Source: Flavobacteriales bacterium UBA1694 (lineage in GTDB: Bacteria; Bacteroidota; Bacteroidia; Flavobacteriales; Weeksellaceae). Taken from it: 17,031 nucleotides of DNA. Position 1 is the first letter of the stretch. Every line of letters starts with the position of its first letter. Below, in pieces: positions 1-8,136 of this stretch. The notes beneath the pieces are model-generated. The model ran no database searches and was not told the DNA's origin. It was given only the letters and a program-made list of their open reading frames with translations. The position numbers were made by a program, and so were the translations under genes. The stretch lies in contig DCJS01000009.1 of NCBI GenBank assembly GCA_002319955.1, positions 1 to 17,031 of the forward strand. Direction: 5' to 3'.

Positions 1-11
1 TTTTTTTTGCG

Positions 12-1025
12 TTATGAGTTTGACGACTGGGTTTTATCCTCCGTACTAAGTTCCTTTGCTCCTGGGTTATCAAGTAAAAGGTGCTCGTCCTCAGGTTTTT
101 GATAATGGTTCAGTGAAATTACGGAGTGGCGATCGATGGCTCTTGGGCCTTCCACATTCCAGTACTTCAAATCTTTTTTCTCAAAGCGGCAGGTGTTGCA
201 AATCCACTCTTCGCTTTCAGCGTATTGGTTTTGTCTTGCAGTGACACGAATGACTTCTTCGCCTTTCATCCATAGAACGACATTCCCAGAACATTTCTCA
301 CACGAGCAACTTGCATCCATAGGCTTGGTAAACCAAACGCGGCTTGCAAAGCGCGAGGTGCGATCCGTCAGGGCTCCTACAGGACACACGTCGATTATAT
401 TCCCGTAGAAATCATTGTCTAGGGCTTTGTTTAGGTGGGTCGAAATCTCCGCGTGCTCCCCACGGAATAAAATACCGTGGTCTCGCCCTTCGGTTAGTTG
501 ATCTGCGGCCAGAACGCAACGTGCACATAGGATGCAGCGGTTCATGTGCAATTTAATGTTTGGCCCAATGTCTTCGGGCTCAAAGGTTCTTCTTTCAAAT
601 TCCGTTCGAGAATGGGCAACGCCGTGCTCATAGCCTAAATCTTGTAGGTGGCATTCGCCGGCCTGATCACAAATAGGACAGTCTAGCGGATGGTTCACAA
701 GTAAGAATTCAGTCACGGCCTTGCGAGCCTCTTGCGTTCTTTCCGAGGTAAGGTTTTTGATTTCCATCCCATCCATTACCGTTGTACGGCAACTGGCGAC
801 CAATTTTGGCATTGGTCTAGGATCGGCCTCAGAGCCTTTGGATACTTCCACAAGACAGGTTCTACAACGTCCGCCACTGTGTTCGAGTGGCTTATAATAA
901 CACATTGCCGGTGGGACGGATTTTCCTCCAATGAGTCTTGCGGCCTCCAGAATTGTAGTTCCAGGATCAACCTCGACACTTTGTCCGTCTACGGTGATTT
1001 TGAATTTTTTAACTTCTTCGCTCAT
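12..1025 (-). CDS. nuoG: NADH-quinone oxidoreductase subunit G, short form (Fe/S arm only)
   Basis: Peripheral-arm subunit of complex I that carries electrons from NuoF/NuoE towards NuoI and NuoB. Visible Fe/S ligands in order: a [2Fe-2S] ferredoxin set C42, C54, C57, C79; the His-Cys3 cluster H112, C116, C119, C125 in HPLDCPICDQAGEC; a [4Fe-4S] set C164, C167, C170 and C214 in DVCPVGAL; and a further Cys-rich Fe4S4 domain (C240, C242, C245, C276, C279). The protein then ends at 337 residues with a hydrophilic tail, whereas the E. coli and Thermus subunits run on for several hundred residues as a molybdopterin-oxidoreductase-like domain. The TAA stop is inside the window, so this is not an edge effect. 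From memory, short NuoG is usual in Flavobacteriia, so I read it as intact. ATG start at 1025. The gap to nuoF (121 bases) is the longest in the operon. Confidence 0.93.
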   Translation of the reverse strand: MSEEVKKFKITVDGQSVEVDPGTTILEAARLIGGKSVPPAMCYYKPLEHSGGRCRTCLVEVSKGSEADPRPMPKLVASCRTTVMDGMEIKNLTSERTQEARKAVTEFLLVNHPLDCPICDQAGECHLQDLGYEHGVAHSRTEFERRTFEPEDIGPNIKLHMNRCILCARCVLAADQLTEGRDHGILFRGEHAEISTHLNKALDNDFYGNIIDVCPVGALTDRTSRFASRVWFTKPMDASCSCEKCSGNVVLWMKGEEVIRVTARQNQYAESEEWICNTCRFEKKDLKYWNVEGPRAIDRHSVISLNHYQKPEDEHLLLDNPGAKELSTEDKTQSSNS

Positions 1026-1082
1026 AATAGTGGCTTTAGCCTTGTTAACCTATGGCTTCAATTTAATTAGTCCTTCTAGGCA

Positions 1083-1131
1083 GTGCGTTTTTTTTAGTCG
1101 CACCGAAACAAAGTTAGATTCTACTTTGTTT
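1083..1131 (-). promoter_or_regulatory. two inverted repeats in the nuoF-nuoG gap
   Basis: The nuoF-nuoG gap holds two inverted repeats. The one nearer nuoF has perfect 9-base arms (1106-1114 and 1123-1131, AAACAAAGT type) around an 8-base loop. The one nearer nuoG has 5-base arms GTGCG/CGCAC (1083-1087 and 1099-1103) around an A-rich loop in the minus-strand transcript. They could be mRNA stability, processing or attenuation elements. The first arm also contains TAACTTTG (minus strand, 1109-1116), an exact match to the Bacteroidota -7 box TAnnTTTG, so an internal nuoG promoter is an alternative reading. No good -33 element is visible. Confidence 0.4.
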
Positions 1132-1146
1132 AAAGGGGTTATACGC

Positions 1147-2505
1147 TTAAGCTTGCGCTTGGGGAACTGGGATTGGATCCGCGTAGGCGGCCAGACCGTA
1201 GTTCTGATTTTGCGAAAGCTCGGGGTTTTTCACATGCCACTCAAATTCGTCTCTAAAGTGACGAATAGCAGCGGCAACAGGCCATGCGGCCGCGTCCCCT
1301 AGGGGACAGATGGTATTGCCTTCAATTTTTCTTTGAATGTCCCATAACAGGTCAATATCGTCTAGGGTTCCTTGACCCTGTTCAATCTTTTTCAGAATTT
1401 TGTACATCCACGGGGTTCCCTCGCGGCAAGGCGTACACTGACCACAACTTTCGTGCGCGTAAAAGCGCGAAAGGGTCATGGTGTGCTCCACAATACACTG
1501 GTCTTCGTCAAGGATTTCAAAGCCACCAGATCCCATGGAGGATCCTGTCGCAAAGCCGCCATCGGCTAAGGATTCGTAGCTCATTAGTCGGGGCTCTCCG
1601 TTGATTGTTTTTAAAAGTAAGTTCGCCGGTAGAATAGGAACCGAGGCTCCTCCGGGGATGCATGCTTTTAGTTTCTTTCCGTCTTTGATTCCCCCACAGT
1701 ACTCATCAGAGTAGATGAATTCCTCTACGCTTAACGACATGTCAATTTCGTAGACACCAGGGTTATTAATATTTCCGCAGGCAGATATTAGCTTCGTTCC
1801 AGTGGAGCGTCCCACCCCGATTTTAGCATATTCTGCACCGGTAATGTTTATTACAGGGACGACAGCCGCAATCGATTCCACATTATTCACCACCGTTGGG
1901 CGTTCCCATAGGCCTTTTACGGCTGGGAAGGGTGGTTTTAGTCTCGGGTTTCCGCGTTTGCCTTCTAAGGATTCTAATAGGGCTGTTTCTTCCCCACAGA
2001 TGTAGGCGCCTGCCCCCCGCTGCACATAGATTTCTAGATCAAATCCAGAACCTAGTATATTTTTGCCTAGAAAGCCTGCGGCTTTTGCCTCTTCAATGGC
2101 CGTTTCTAGAATTTCTGGAATCCAAGCGTATTCCCCACGAATGTAGATGTAGGAAACATTTGCGCCCAAACAAAATGAAGAAATGATCATCCCTTCAATA
2201 AGTAGGTGTGGCAAATACTCCATTAAGTAGCGGTCCTTAAAGGTCCCGGGTTCAGATTCATCTGCATTGACTACTAAGTGTCTTGGAACCCCTTCCGGTT
2301 TAGCCAGAAAGCTCCATTTTAACCCCGTAGGGAATCCAGCACCTCCACGGCCGCGGAGTCCAGAGGTTTTTACTTCTTCTAGAATTTCTTCTGGAGTCAT
2401 TTTAAAGGCTTTTTCAACCGCTTCGTATCCCCCGTGTTTACGGTAAACATCAAAGTGCTTGATTCCTTCTATATGCGCGTCTTTAAGTAAAAGTTTTTTA
2501 CCCAT
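1147..2505 (-). CDS. nuoF: NADH-quinone oxidoreductase subunit F (NADH/FMN)
   Basis: The NADH-oxidising subunit of complex I: it binds NADH and FMN and passes electrons to the N3 [4Fe-4S] cluster. Visible: the glycine-rich nucleotide-binding loop GLRGRGGAGFPTG at 49-61; NADESEPGTFKDR at 80-92; the FMN-side segment GAGAYICGEETALLESLEGK at about 164-183; and the N3 ligands C354, C357, C360 in ESCGQCTPCREG plus C400 in CPLGDAA. At 452 residues it is normal length for the family. ATG at 2505, 15 bases after the nuoE stop. The C-terminal 25 residues (Gln/Pro/Ala-rich) are a nonconserved tail. Confidence 0.98.
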   Translation of the reverse strand: MGKKLLLKDAHIEGIKHFDVYRKHGGYEAVEKAFKMTPEEILEEVKTSGLRGRGGAGFPTGLKWSFLAKPEGVPRHLVVNADESEPGTFKDRYLMEYLPHLLIEGMIISSFCLGANVSYIYIRGEYAWIPEILETAIEEAKAAGFLGKNILGSGFDLEIYVQRGAGAYICGEETALLESLEGKRGNPRLKPPFPAVKGLWERPTVVNNVESIAAVVPVINITGAEYAKIGVGRSTGTKLISACGNINNPGVYEIDMSLSVEEFIYSDEYCGGIKDGKKLKACIPGGASVPILPANLLLKTINGEPRLMSYESLADGGFATGSSMGSGGFEILDEDQCIVEHTMTLSRFYAHESCGQCTPCREGTPWMYKILKKIEQGQGTLDDIDLLWDIQRKIEGNTICPLGDAAAWPVAAAIRHFRDEFEWHVKNPELSQNQNYGLAAYADPIPVPQAQA

Positions 2506-2520
2506 TTCTATTGCTATAAA

Positions 2521-3030
2521 TTAATCCAAAGTGACGGTTCCTTGTCTACAAAGCTCAAGAATTTCATCGACTTTTTCAGTGGTTAAATTTTCATGATAAA
2601 ACTTTCCGAGTTGAAGCATGGGCGCGTACCCACAAGCCCCAAGGCATTCGACTGGTTTTAGTGTGAACAGTCCGTCTGGGGTGGTTTCCCCATCCTTAAT
2701 ATTAAGGGTGGTGCGGATATGATTTAATATTTTCTCACTTCCTCTTGTTAAACACGGTCCGGTTCTACAAACCTCAAGCACGTATTTACCCACCGGTTTC
2801 ATGTTGAACATGGTATAGAAGGTGGCGACTTCATAGACTTCAATGGGTCTAATTTGAAGTAGGCTGGCCACGTAATCCATTACAGGAACGTCAAGCCATC
2901 CGCCGAATTCCTTTTGGGCAAGATGTAAAATCGGAATAAGAGCTGATTTTTGTCGCTCTTCTGGGTAACGGGCTATTATTTTATGAACTTGGTCTAAAGT
3001 TTCAGGCTTAAAAGCTAATGTTTCGCTCAT
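2521..3030 (-). CDS. nuoE: NADH-quinone oxidoreductase subunit E ([2Fe-2S] N1a)
   Basis: Thioredoxin-fold partner of NuoF in the NADH dehydrogenase module; holds the N1a [2Fe-2S] cluster. The four ligands are visible as C88 and C93 (CRTGPC) and C129 and C133 (ECLGAC). An N-terminal helical segment (to about residue 75, with ALIPILHLAQKEFGGWL and VATFYTMF) is typical. Length 169 residues is normal. Its ATG at 3030 follows nuoD after an 84-base gap in which I see no convincing hairpin or promoter. Confidence 0.98.
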   Translation of the reverse strand: MSETLAFKPETLDQVHKIIARYPEERQKSALIPILHLAQKEFGGWLDVPVMDYVASLLQIRPIEVYEVATFYTMFNMKPVGKYVLEVCRTGPCLTRGSEKILNHIRTTLNIKDGETTPDGLFTLKPVECLGACGYAPMLQLGKFYHENLTTEKVDEILELCRQGTVTLD

Positions 3031-3114
3031 GGTTTTTGATTCTATAATGTTTTGCGCTTCGCTAAGACGGGCTTAATTGTTGAGTGTAAAACTGTTTTCA
3101 AATACTTCGTTTTT

Positions 3115-4338
3115 TTAGGCATCGAGTTCCCCCGCAATCACATTCATTGAACACATCGTGACAATGGCGTCGGAGATCATCTGACCTTTAATCATTTCTG
3201 GGTAAGCTTGGTAAAAAATAAAGCTTGGACGTCTAAAATGCAAACGGTAAGGACTTCTTCCCCCGTCGCTGACGAGATAAAATCCGAGTTCTCCATTTCC
3301 ACCCTCGACACAGTGGTACACTTCCCCTTTTGGCACTTCGGTTTCCCCCATGACAATTTTGAAATGGTAAATCAGCGCCTCCATGCTGTTATAAACTTCT
3401 GCTTTTTCAGGCAAATAAAATTCTGGAACATCTTCGTGGAAGTTACCTTCTGGTAAGTTTTTATAGGCTTGTTCAATAATTTTTAAACTTTCCCACACTT
3501 CATGCTGGCGTACCATAAAACGGTCGTACGTATCTCCAGCTGATCCTACTGGAATGATGAAGTCAAAATCTTCATAGGAGGAATACGGTGAGTTTACTCG
3601 GACATCGTAATCCACACCGGTCGCTCTTAAGTTCGGTCCTGTAAAGCCATAGCTTAAAGCGCGCTCCGTAGAAATTGGTCCGACCCCGATGGTTCGGTCC
3701 ATGAAGATTCGGTTTCTTTCATTCAAGGCACAGAATTCACCCCAGATTTTAGGGAATTTCTTTAACCAAGTTTGTAGCAGTTCGTGGAACTTCGGCGAGA
3801 AATCTCTCTCGAAGCCGCCAATTCGCCCCATGTTTGTGGTCATTCTTGCCCCACAGATTTGTTCGTAAATTTCGTATATCGCTTCACGTTCTCTAAAGAG
3901 GTAAGTAAGGCCTGTAATGGCTCCTGCATCCATGGAGGTCACCCCGTTACAAACCATGTGGTCCGCGATACGGGCAAGCTCCATCATAATGACCCGCATG
4001 TAGTCCACACGCTTGGAGACTTTGCATCCTATGAGTTTCTCGACCGTCATGTGCCATCCAATATTATTGATCGGGGCGGAGCAGTAGTTCATTCGGTCGG
4101 TTAGGGTGGTGATCTGCGCAAAATTTCGGCGTTCAGAAATTTTCTCAAAGGCGCGGTGAATGTACCCTACCGTTTGTTCATCGTGTACAATTCGTTCCCC
4201 GTCCATGGTAAGCACATTTTCAAAGATCCCGTGCGTGGCTGGGTGGGTGGGTCCAAGGTTGAGGGTGTAAAGTTGCCCATCGATTTGCTCCTTGGCGTCG
4301 AATTGATTTATAATATTGGAGAGTTGGTTGTCTTTCAT
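3115..4338 (-). CDS. nuoD: NADH-quinone oxidoreductase subunit D (49-kDa type, quinone site)
   Basis: Connecting-module subunit that with NuoB forms the quinone-reduction pocket; related to the large subunit of [NiFe] hydrogenases but without metal ligands. LGPTHPATHG at 28-37 gives the quinone-site His36, and DRMNYC gives Tyr85; with Asp137 these match the spacing of His38, Tyr87 and Asp139 in the Thermus enzyme. C-terminus CSMNVIAGELDA is the family end motif in a Bacteroidota-like form. 407 residues, normal for an unfused NuoD; NuoC is a separate upstream gene here, unlike the fused NuoCD of E. coli. ATG at 4338, 38 bases after nuoC. Confidence 0.98.
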   Translation of the reverse strand: MKDNQLSNIINQFDAKEQIDGQLYTLNLGPTHPATHGIFENVLTMDGERIVHDEQTVGYIHRAFEKISERRNFAQITTLTDRMNYCSAPINNIGWHMTVEKLIGCKVSKRVDYMRVIMMELARIADHMVCNGVTSMDAGAITGLTYLFREREAIYEIYEQICGARMTTNMGRIGGFERDFSPKFHELLQTWLKKFPKIWGEFCALNERNRIFMDRTIGVGPISTERALSYGFTGPNLRATGVDYDVRVNSPYSSYEDFDFIIPVGSAGDTYDRFMVRQHEVWESLKIIEQAYKNLPEGNFHEDVPEFYLPEKAEVYNSMEALIYHFKIVMGETEVPKGEVYHCVEGGNGELGFYLVSDGGRSPYRLHFRRPSFIFYQAYPEMIKGQMISDAIVTMCSMNVIAGELDA

Positions 4339-4376
4339 AATAAGCTCTGGTTTAAAGGCTCTGGTTTAGCCTAGGG

Positions 4377-4871
4377 CTATCTACCGAACATGTTATCGTC
4401 CTTATCGCTTCGTGTGCCGTCTTCTAGACGGTACTCTTTAAGCATCGGGTGGTACCCGAGATCTTCCATATTCAAAATAACGCGTAAATCTGGGTGTCCA
4501 GTGAATTTGATTCCGAAGAAATCATAGGTTTCGCGTTCCATCCAATTCGCTCCTGCATACAGGTCTGTAAGGGATTCGAATTCAGCACCCTCTTTTTTTG
4601 TAAAAGCTTTTAGGCGCAGGCGAAAGTTCTCTTTCATGTTATGCAGGTGGTAAATCACACCGAGTTCATTTTGGGGATCCTCAGGGTAATGAATACCGGT
4701 CACGTCGGTCAAAAAATTGATTTCTAAAGTGGAATCGCGTAAAAAATGAACCATCTTCTTGAGATCGGTCTTTTTTACCACTAAGGTTAGCATGCCGTAA
4801 GGCTCGCTCGAGGAGAGGATACTATCTTGAAACTCTCTACTTAGTGCTTCTAAAACAAATTCGTTTGTCAT
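4377..4871 (-). CDS. nuoC: NADH-quinone oxidoreductase subunit C (30-kDa type)
   Basis: Peripheral-arm structural subunit that packs against NuoD. The family signature is visible as ERETYDFFGIKFTGHPDLR at 112-130, followed by the conserved tail containing GYHPMLKEYRLEDG. Length 164 residues agrees with an unfused NuoC. No cofactor is expected. ATG at 4871; the gap to nuoB is 56 bases. Confidence 0.97.
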   Translation of the reverse strand: MTNEFVLEALSREFQDSILSSSEPYGMLTLVVKKTDLKKMVHFLRDSTLEINFLTDVTGIHYPEDPQNELGVIYHLHNMKENFRLRLKAFTKKEGAEFESLTDLYAGANWMERETYDFFGIKFTGHPDLRVILNMEDLGYHPMLKEYRLEDGTRSDKDDNMFGR

Positions 4872-4927
4872 GTCGTTTTGATATTTGAGCCTAATCTACC
4901 GTGTGAGTAGTTAAGCCCGTCAACTAG

Positions 4928-5485
4928 TTAGTTTATCCCGTAAGACTCAAGGAGTGCTTTATACTGATCGGAATCACGTCTTCTGATACTTTCACTTTCC
5001 GCTAGGGCCTGGACCTGCATCACGCCCTCGATGATTTGTTCTGGTCTTGGCGGACAGCCAGGAACATAAACGTCAACGGGAATGATCAGATCAATTCCTT
5101 GTAGAACTGAATAGGTGTCAAAGATTCCCCCACTTGAGGCGCAAGCGCCCACAGCCACAACCCATCTTGGTTCAGCCATTTGCGTGTAGACTTGCTTTAA
5201 AACGGGTCCTAATTTTTTAGAAATAGTTCCACAAACCATTAACATGTCCGCATGTCTTGGCGAGAACGAGTTACGTTCCATTCCAAAGCGGCTCCCGTCG
5301 TAGGTAGGGTTTAGAAATGCCATGTACTCAATTCCACAGCATGAGGTGGCAAAGGGCAGGGGCCAAAGCGAATGCTTGCGCGCAAGTCCAACCACACTGC
5401 TGAGTTGAGTGGCGAAAAAACCTTCGCCTTCTAGGCCATCCGGAGCGGGTGCATCCATTCGGATTACCGGTTTATTATCTGACAT
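4928..5485 (-). CDS. nuoB: NADH-quinone oxidoreductase subunit B (cluster N2)
   Basis: Carries the terminal [4Fe-4S] cluster N2 that reduces quinone. The unusual adjacent-cysteine ligand pair is present (C49-C50 in ATSCCGIE), with C115 (VGACASSGG) and C144 (VPGCPPRPE) completing the set. 185 residues. The N-terminal 20 residues are variable and Asp/Pro-rich, and the C-terminal 25 are charged. ATG at 5485, 24 bases downstream of the nuoA stop. Confidence 0.98.
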   Translation of the reverse strand: MSDNKPVIRMDAPAPDGLEGEGFFATQLSSVVGLARKHSLWPLPFATSCCGIEYMAFLNPTYDGSRFGMERNSFSPRHADMLMVCGTISKKLGPVLKQVYTQMAEPRWVVAVGACASSGGIFDTYSVLQGIDLIIPVDVYVPGCPPRPEQIIEGVMQVQALAESESIRRRDSDQYKALLESYGIN

Positions 5486-5509
5486 AATGTATTTTTTAAA
5501 TATTAAAAA

Positions 5510-5881
5510 TTAGCGGTCCCAGTCTAAGGCGCCTCGTTTCCATACGTAAAGGAAGGCTAAAAAGAAGACAGAGACAAAAGTAAGTACGGCAAAAAAGCCT
5601 TCAATTCCAAATTCACGGAAATTCACGACGTAGGGATAGAAAAAAACGATCTCAATATCGAAAAGTACAAAAAGAATTGCCGTCAAAAAATATTTGACGG
5701 AAAAAGGCGTTCTCGCGTTTCCTTCCGAGTCAATCCCACATTCAAAACTATCGTTCTTTTTTGAATTACCTTTTGCCTGCTTGGGTCCAAGAAAGTGTGT
5801 GCCTGCTAAAGAGAGAAGCACAAAGCTCAGTCCTATCAATCCTTGGAAGATTATAGGGATGTAATTTTCAGGTAAATTCAT
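5510..5881 (-). CDS. nuoA: NADH-quinone oxidoreductase subunit A (membrane)
   Basis: Small membrane subunit of complex I near the quinone channel. Three predicted membrane helices at about 10-30, 65-86 and 94-114 of a 123-residue product; the conserved FECGID (46-51) and FDIEIVF (74-80) motifs are present. I place the start at the ATG at 5881 (MNLPENY). The frame remains open to a TTG at 5908, but that TTG belongs to a -7 promoter box (5906-5913), so the extra nine residues are unlikely to be translated. First gene of the nuo operon. Confidence 0.95.
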   Translation of the reverse strand: MNLPENYIPIIFQGLIGLSFVLLSLAGTHFLGPKQAKGNSKKNDSFECGIDSEGNARTPFSVKYFLTAILFVLFDIEIVFFYPYVVNFREFGIEGFFAVLTFVSVFFLAFLYVWKRGALDWDR

Positions 5882-5905
5882 AGCAATTGCATTAAATAGT
5901 AAATG

Positions 5906-5913
5906 CAAATTTA
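5906..5913 (-). promoter_or_regulatory. -7 box of the putative nuoA promoter
   Basis: On the minus strand this reads TAAATTTG, an exact match to the Bacteroidota -7 element TAnnTTTG, ending 24 bases before the nuoA ATG. No clear TTG -33 element is seen 17-23 bases upstream. The leader would be short and AT-rich. Likely drives the whole nuo operon. Confidence 0.6.
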
Positions 5914-6001
5914 ATGAATTAATGATAGAAAAAAAATCTGACTGGTAGAAAAGAATTTGTAATTTAAGCGGGGGTCTTGAATTTAGAATTGTTATAAATA
6001 A

Positions 6002-6190
6002 TTAACCCTTCGCTTTGTTTTTTAGCTTGCGAATTAGAACAAAAGCAAGCACGGCGATGTACAAAAATAAAATACTGGTCGCCAGGATGTTAATTGCCGC
6101 ATTGGTGCGTGGATCCTGCACCTCAAAAAAGAGATTATAAGCGATATATAGCAGAACGAGCGCTGCGTAAACCATCAGATGCTTTCTCAT
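6002..6190 (-). CDS. small two-helix membrane protein of unknown function
   Basis: A 62-residue protein not recognised as a named family. Two hydrophobic segments (about 6-22 and 33-53) separated by a polar link with DPRT (26-29), then a basic tail (RKLKNKAKG); the positive-inside rule suggests both ends face the cytoplasm. Its ATG at 6190 lies one base after the stop of the acetyltransferase gene (TAA-G-ATG), so the two are almost certainly cotranscribed and translationally coupled. It ends 120 bases before nuoA and has no resemblance to a complex I subunit. The gap between it and nuoA shows no clear intrinsic terminator. Confidence 0.75.
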   Translation of the reverse strand: MRKHLMVYAALVLLYIAYNLFFEVQDPRTNAAINILATSILFLYIAVLAFVLIRKLKNKAKG

Positions 6191-6191
6191 C

Positions 6192-7319
6192 TTAATCGAG
6201 CTTTAGGCTGTAAGTGCGTCTTCGCTTATGATTGACCGGATTGTAGTCTTGCCACAGGACTTGAATGTTTTTGTTTTCTTCTAGTTCTGGGTTGGTTTCC
6301 AAATACTTAATACCTTTCTTTATGAAAGATTTGTAGATCTCCGTAAAAATAATTGAGGTAACGCCTCGGCGTTGGTAGTCTGGATGAATGCCAATGAGAT
6401 AGAAGTTCGCGCGCTCATTTTTCTTACCTGCGGAAAGGAAATGCATCCAGCCAAAAGGCCACAGTTTACCGTTCGCTTTTTGCAACGCTTTAGAATAAGA
6501 AGGCATGGTGATAGCGAAGGCTATGAGTTTTCCCGCCGGATCGCAAACGCACACCACGTAGTCCTTGTTAATGAACCCGAAGTACTTCTCTTTGTACATT
6601 TTAATTTGCTCTTGAGAAATTGGTGTGTAGGTGGAGAGGGATTTATAAGTCTCATCCAAGAGTTCAAACATCGGTTCAACCAAGGGGAGAAGTTCTTTCT
6701 TTGATTTGAATTCCAAGACTTTGAGTCCGTACTTCTCTAGGACTAGATCATAGAAACGCATGACTTTTTCTGGAAGAACTTCAGGAAAGCTAAGTTCGTA
6801 TTCAACCCATTCTTTTTCCTTGACAAGCCCATGGGCTTCAAGATGTTTTGGGTAGTATTCAAAATTATAGAGACCAATCATCGTGGCAATTCGGTCAAAT
6901 CCAAAGGTTAGCATCCCCGCTTTGTCCAAGTTGGTGATGCCCATTGGGCCTTCGATCATTAGGAGTCCTTTAGACCTTGCAAAGGTAATGGCCGTATCAA
7001 TTAGAGCTTTAGAAACTTCTAAATCGTCGATGAAATCAAGCCAGCCAAAACGAACCTTCTCAACCCCTAATTCCTGGGTTTCTTTAAAATTGACCATGAC
7101 GGCAATTCGACCCACGAGACGGCCGTCTTTGAACGCTAAAAATTGTTTGGCTTCAGAGTATGCAAGTGCGGGATTTTGCTTTGGATCCCAAATGAATTTC
7201 TCATCCTCAATTAACGCAGGGACGAAGTTTTTATTATTCCGATATAAATCCATTGGGAACTTGATGAACTTCATCAAATCTTCTTTTGATTTAACTTCTA
7301 GAACAGAGAGTTGTGGCAT
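6192..7319 (-). CDS. GNAT-family N-acetyltransferase-like protein
   Basis: A 375-residue protein with a C-terminal GNAT-type acetyl-CoA loop: a strand FYLIGIHP followed by DYQRRGVT (about 313-321), then a helix (SIIFTEIYKSFIKKG) and a conserved tail ETNPELEENKNIQVLW and HKRRRTYSL. The N-terminal half (SEAKQFLAFKDGRLVGRIAVMVN, GPMGITNLDKAG) resembles a second, degenerate GNAT fold. It belongs to a double-length family I know from many Bacteroidota genomes, without an assigned substrate. Start chosen at the ATG at 7319; a TTG at 7340 would add seven residues but sits within a promoter -7 box. Cotranscribed with the downstream 62-residue membrane protein. Confidence 0.82.
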   Translation of the reverse strand: MPQLSVLEVKSKEDLMKFIKFPMDLYRNNKNFVPALIEDEKFIWDPKQNPALAYSEAKQFLAFKDGRLVGRIAVMVNFKETQELGVEKVRFGWLDFIDDLEVSKALIDTAITFARSKGLLMIEGPMGITNLDKAGMLTFGFDRIATMIGLYNFEYYPKHLEAHGLVKEKEWVEYELSFPEVLPEKVMRFYDLVLEKYGLKVLEFKSKKELLPLVEPMFELLDETYKSLSTYTPISQEQIKMYKEKYFGFINKDYVVCVCDPAGKLIAFAITMPSYSKALQKANGKLWPFGWMHFLSAGKKNERANFYLIGIHPDYQRRGVTSIIFTEIYKSFIKKGIKYLETNPELEENKNIQVLWQDYNPVNHKRRRTYSLKLD

Positions 7320-7337
7320 TTTTCTATATTGGACTGG

Positions 7338-7345
7338 CAAAGATA
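7338..7345 (-). promoter_or_regulatory. -7 box of the acetyltransferase gene promoter
   Basis: The minus strand reads TATCTTTG, an exact TAnnTTTG match, 18 bases before the ATG at 7319. The -33 region is AT-rich without an obvious TTG. The implied leader is about 10-15 bases. The frame-compatible TTG of the box explains the longer open frame. Confidence 0.6.
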
Positions 7346-7440
7346 ATTATTAATTATTTACTAACGGTATTTGGCATGGTTTTTCCTTCAATTTTAGTAT
7401 ATTCGGCTTTCGAAAAACCTGTAATAAGATTAAAGGAAAT

Positions 7441-8136
7441 ATGACTAGTTATTATTTAATTCTCGGACTGATATTTGTTATCAGCATGATTGTGCAAAAT
7501 AAACTCAAATCGAAATTTGCGCATTACTCGAAAGTGCATTTGCAAAATGGACTTTCAGGGAAAGAAATTGCAGAAAAGATGTTGCGAGACAGCGGCATCC
7601 ACGATGTGCAAGTGATTTCTGTTCCAGGTCAATTGACCGACCACTATAACCCACAGAATAAAACCATCAACCTTTCTGAAGGCGTGTATATGCAGAGAAA
7701 TGCGGCGGCTGCGGCTGTGGCTGCTCACGAAACGGGCCATGCGGTCCAACATGCGACCGCTTATGCGATGCTGACGCTTCGCTCCAAAATGGTTCCCATG
7801 GTGAACATTTCTTCACGACTACTTCAATTCGTGTTAATGGCTGGAATTGTGGTTCTCGCCATGAGTGGAAATAAGATGGTGCTTTTAGTAGGTGTTATTT
7901 TATTTGCTGTAACCACGGCCTTTGCGTTTGTAACGCTGCCGGTCGAATACGACGCGAGTAACCGCGCTTTGGCTTGGCTTAAAAGCAGTGGGACCTTGGC
8001 TAATAAAACAGAATACGATGGAGCGGAAGATTCTTTAAAATGGGCTGCTAGAACCTATGTGGTTGCTGCTTTAGGATCGCTTGCTCAGTTAATTTATTTC
8101 GCTTCCCTACTTTTTGGGGGAAGAAGTAGCGACTAA
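7441..8136 (+). CDS. yugP: YugP-type membrane zinc metallopeptidase
   Basis: A 231-residue integral membrane protein with the zinc-peptidase motif HETGH at 96-100 (AAHETGHAVQHA), a preceding DHYNPQNKTINLS (67-79) and TLPVEYDASNRALAWL (165-180), which are hallmarks of the neutral zinc metallopeptidase 2 family (YugP). Membrane segments at about 4-18, 128-141, 145-165 and 205-225. The likely third zinc ligand is the acidic residue in PVEYD (E169). The physiological substrate is not established. ATG at 7441 is preceded by AAAGGAAAT, an unusually clear purine-rich ribosome-binding site for this window. A weak -7-like TATATTCG lies at 7398-7405. Single-gene unit between two minus-strand genes. Confidence 0.93.
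   Translation: MTSYYLILGLIFVISMIVQNKLKSKFAHYSKVHLQNGLSGKEIAEKMLRDSGIHDVQVISVPGQLTDHYNPQNKTINLSEGVYMQRNAAAAAVAAHETGHAVQHATAYAMLTLRSKMVPMVNISSRLLQFVLMAGIVVLAMSGNKMVLLVGVILFAVTTAFAFVTLPVEYDASNRALAWLKSSGTLANKTEYDGAEDSLKWAARTYVVAALGSLAQLIYFASLLFGGRSSD

Noticed and set aside
931..1302. Plus-strand open frame crossing the nuoF-nuoG gap
   Set aside because: It overlaps conserved NuoG and NuoF coding sequence on the other strand and its translation shows no domain; the gap itself is better explained as regulatory.
5882..6001. A terminator or further small gene in the gap before nuoA
   Set aside because: No stem with a T-tract and no open frame with a credible start; only the -7 promoter box is supported.
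6883..7353. Long plus-strand open frame opposite the acetyltransferase gene
   Set aside because: It is the mirror of a well-supported coding region, has no recognisable domain and no promoter or ribosome-binding site.
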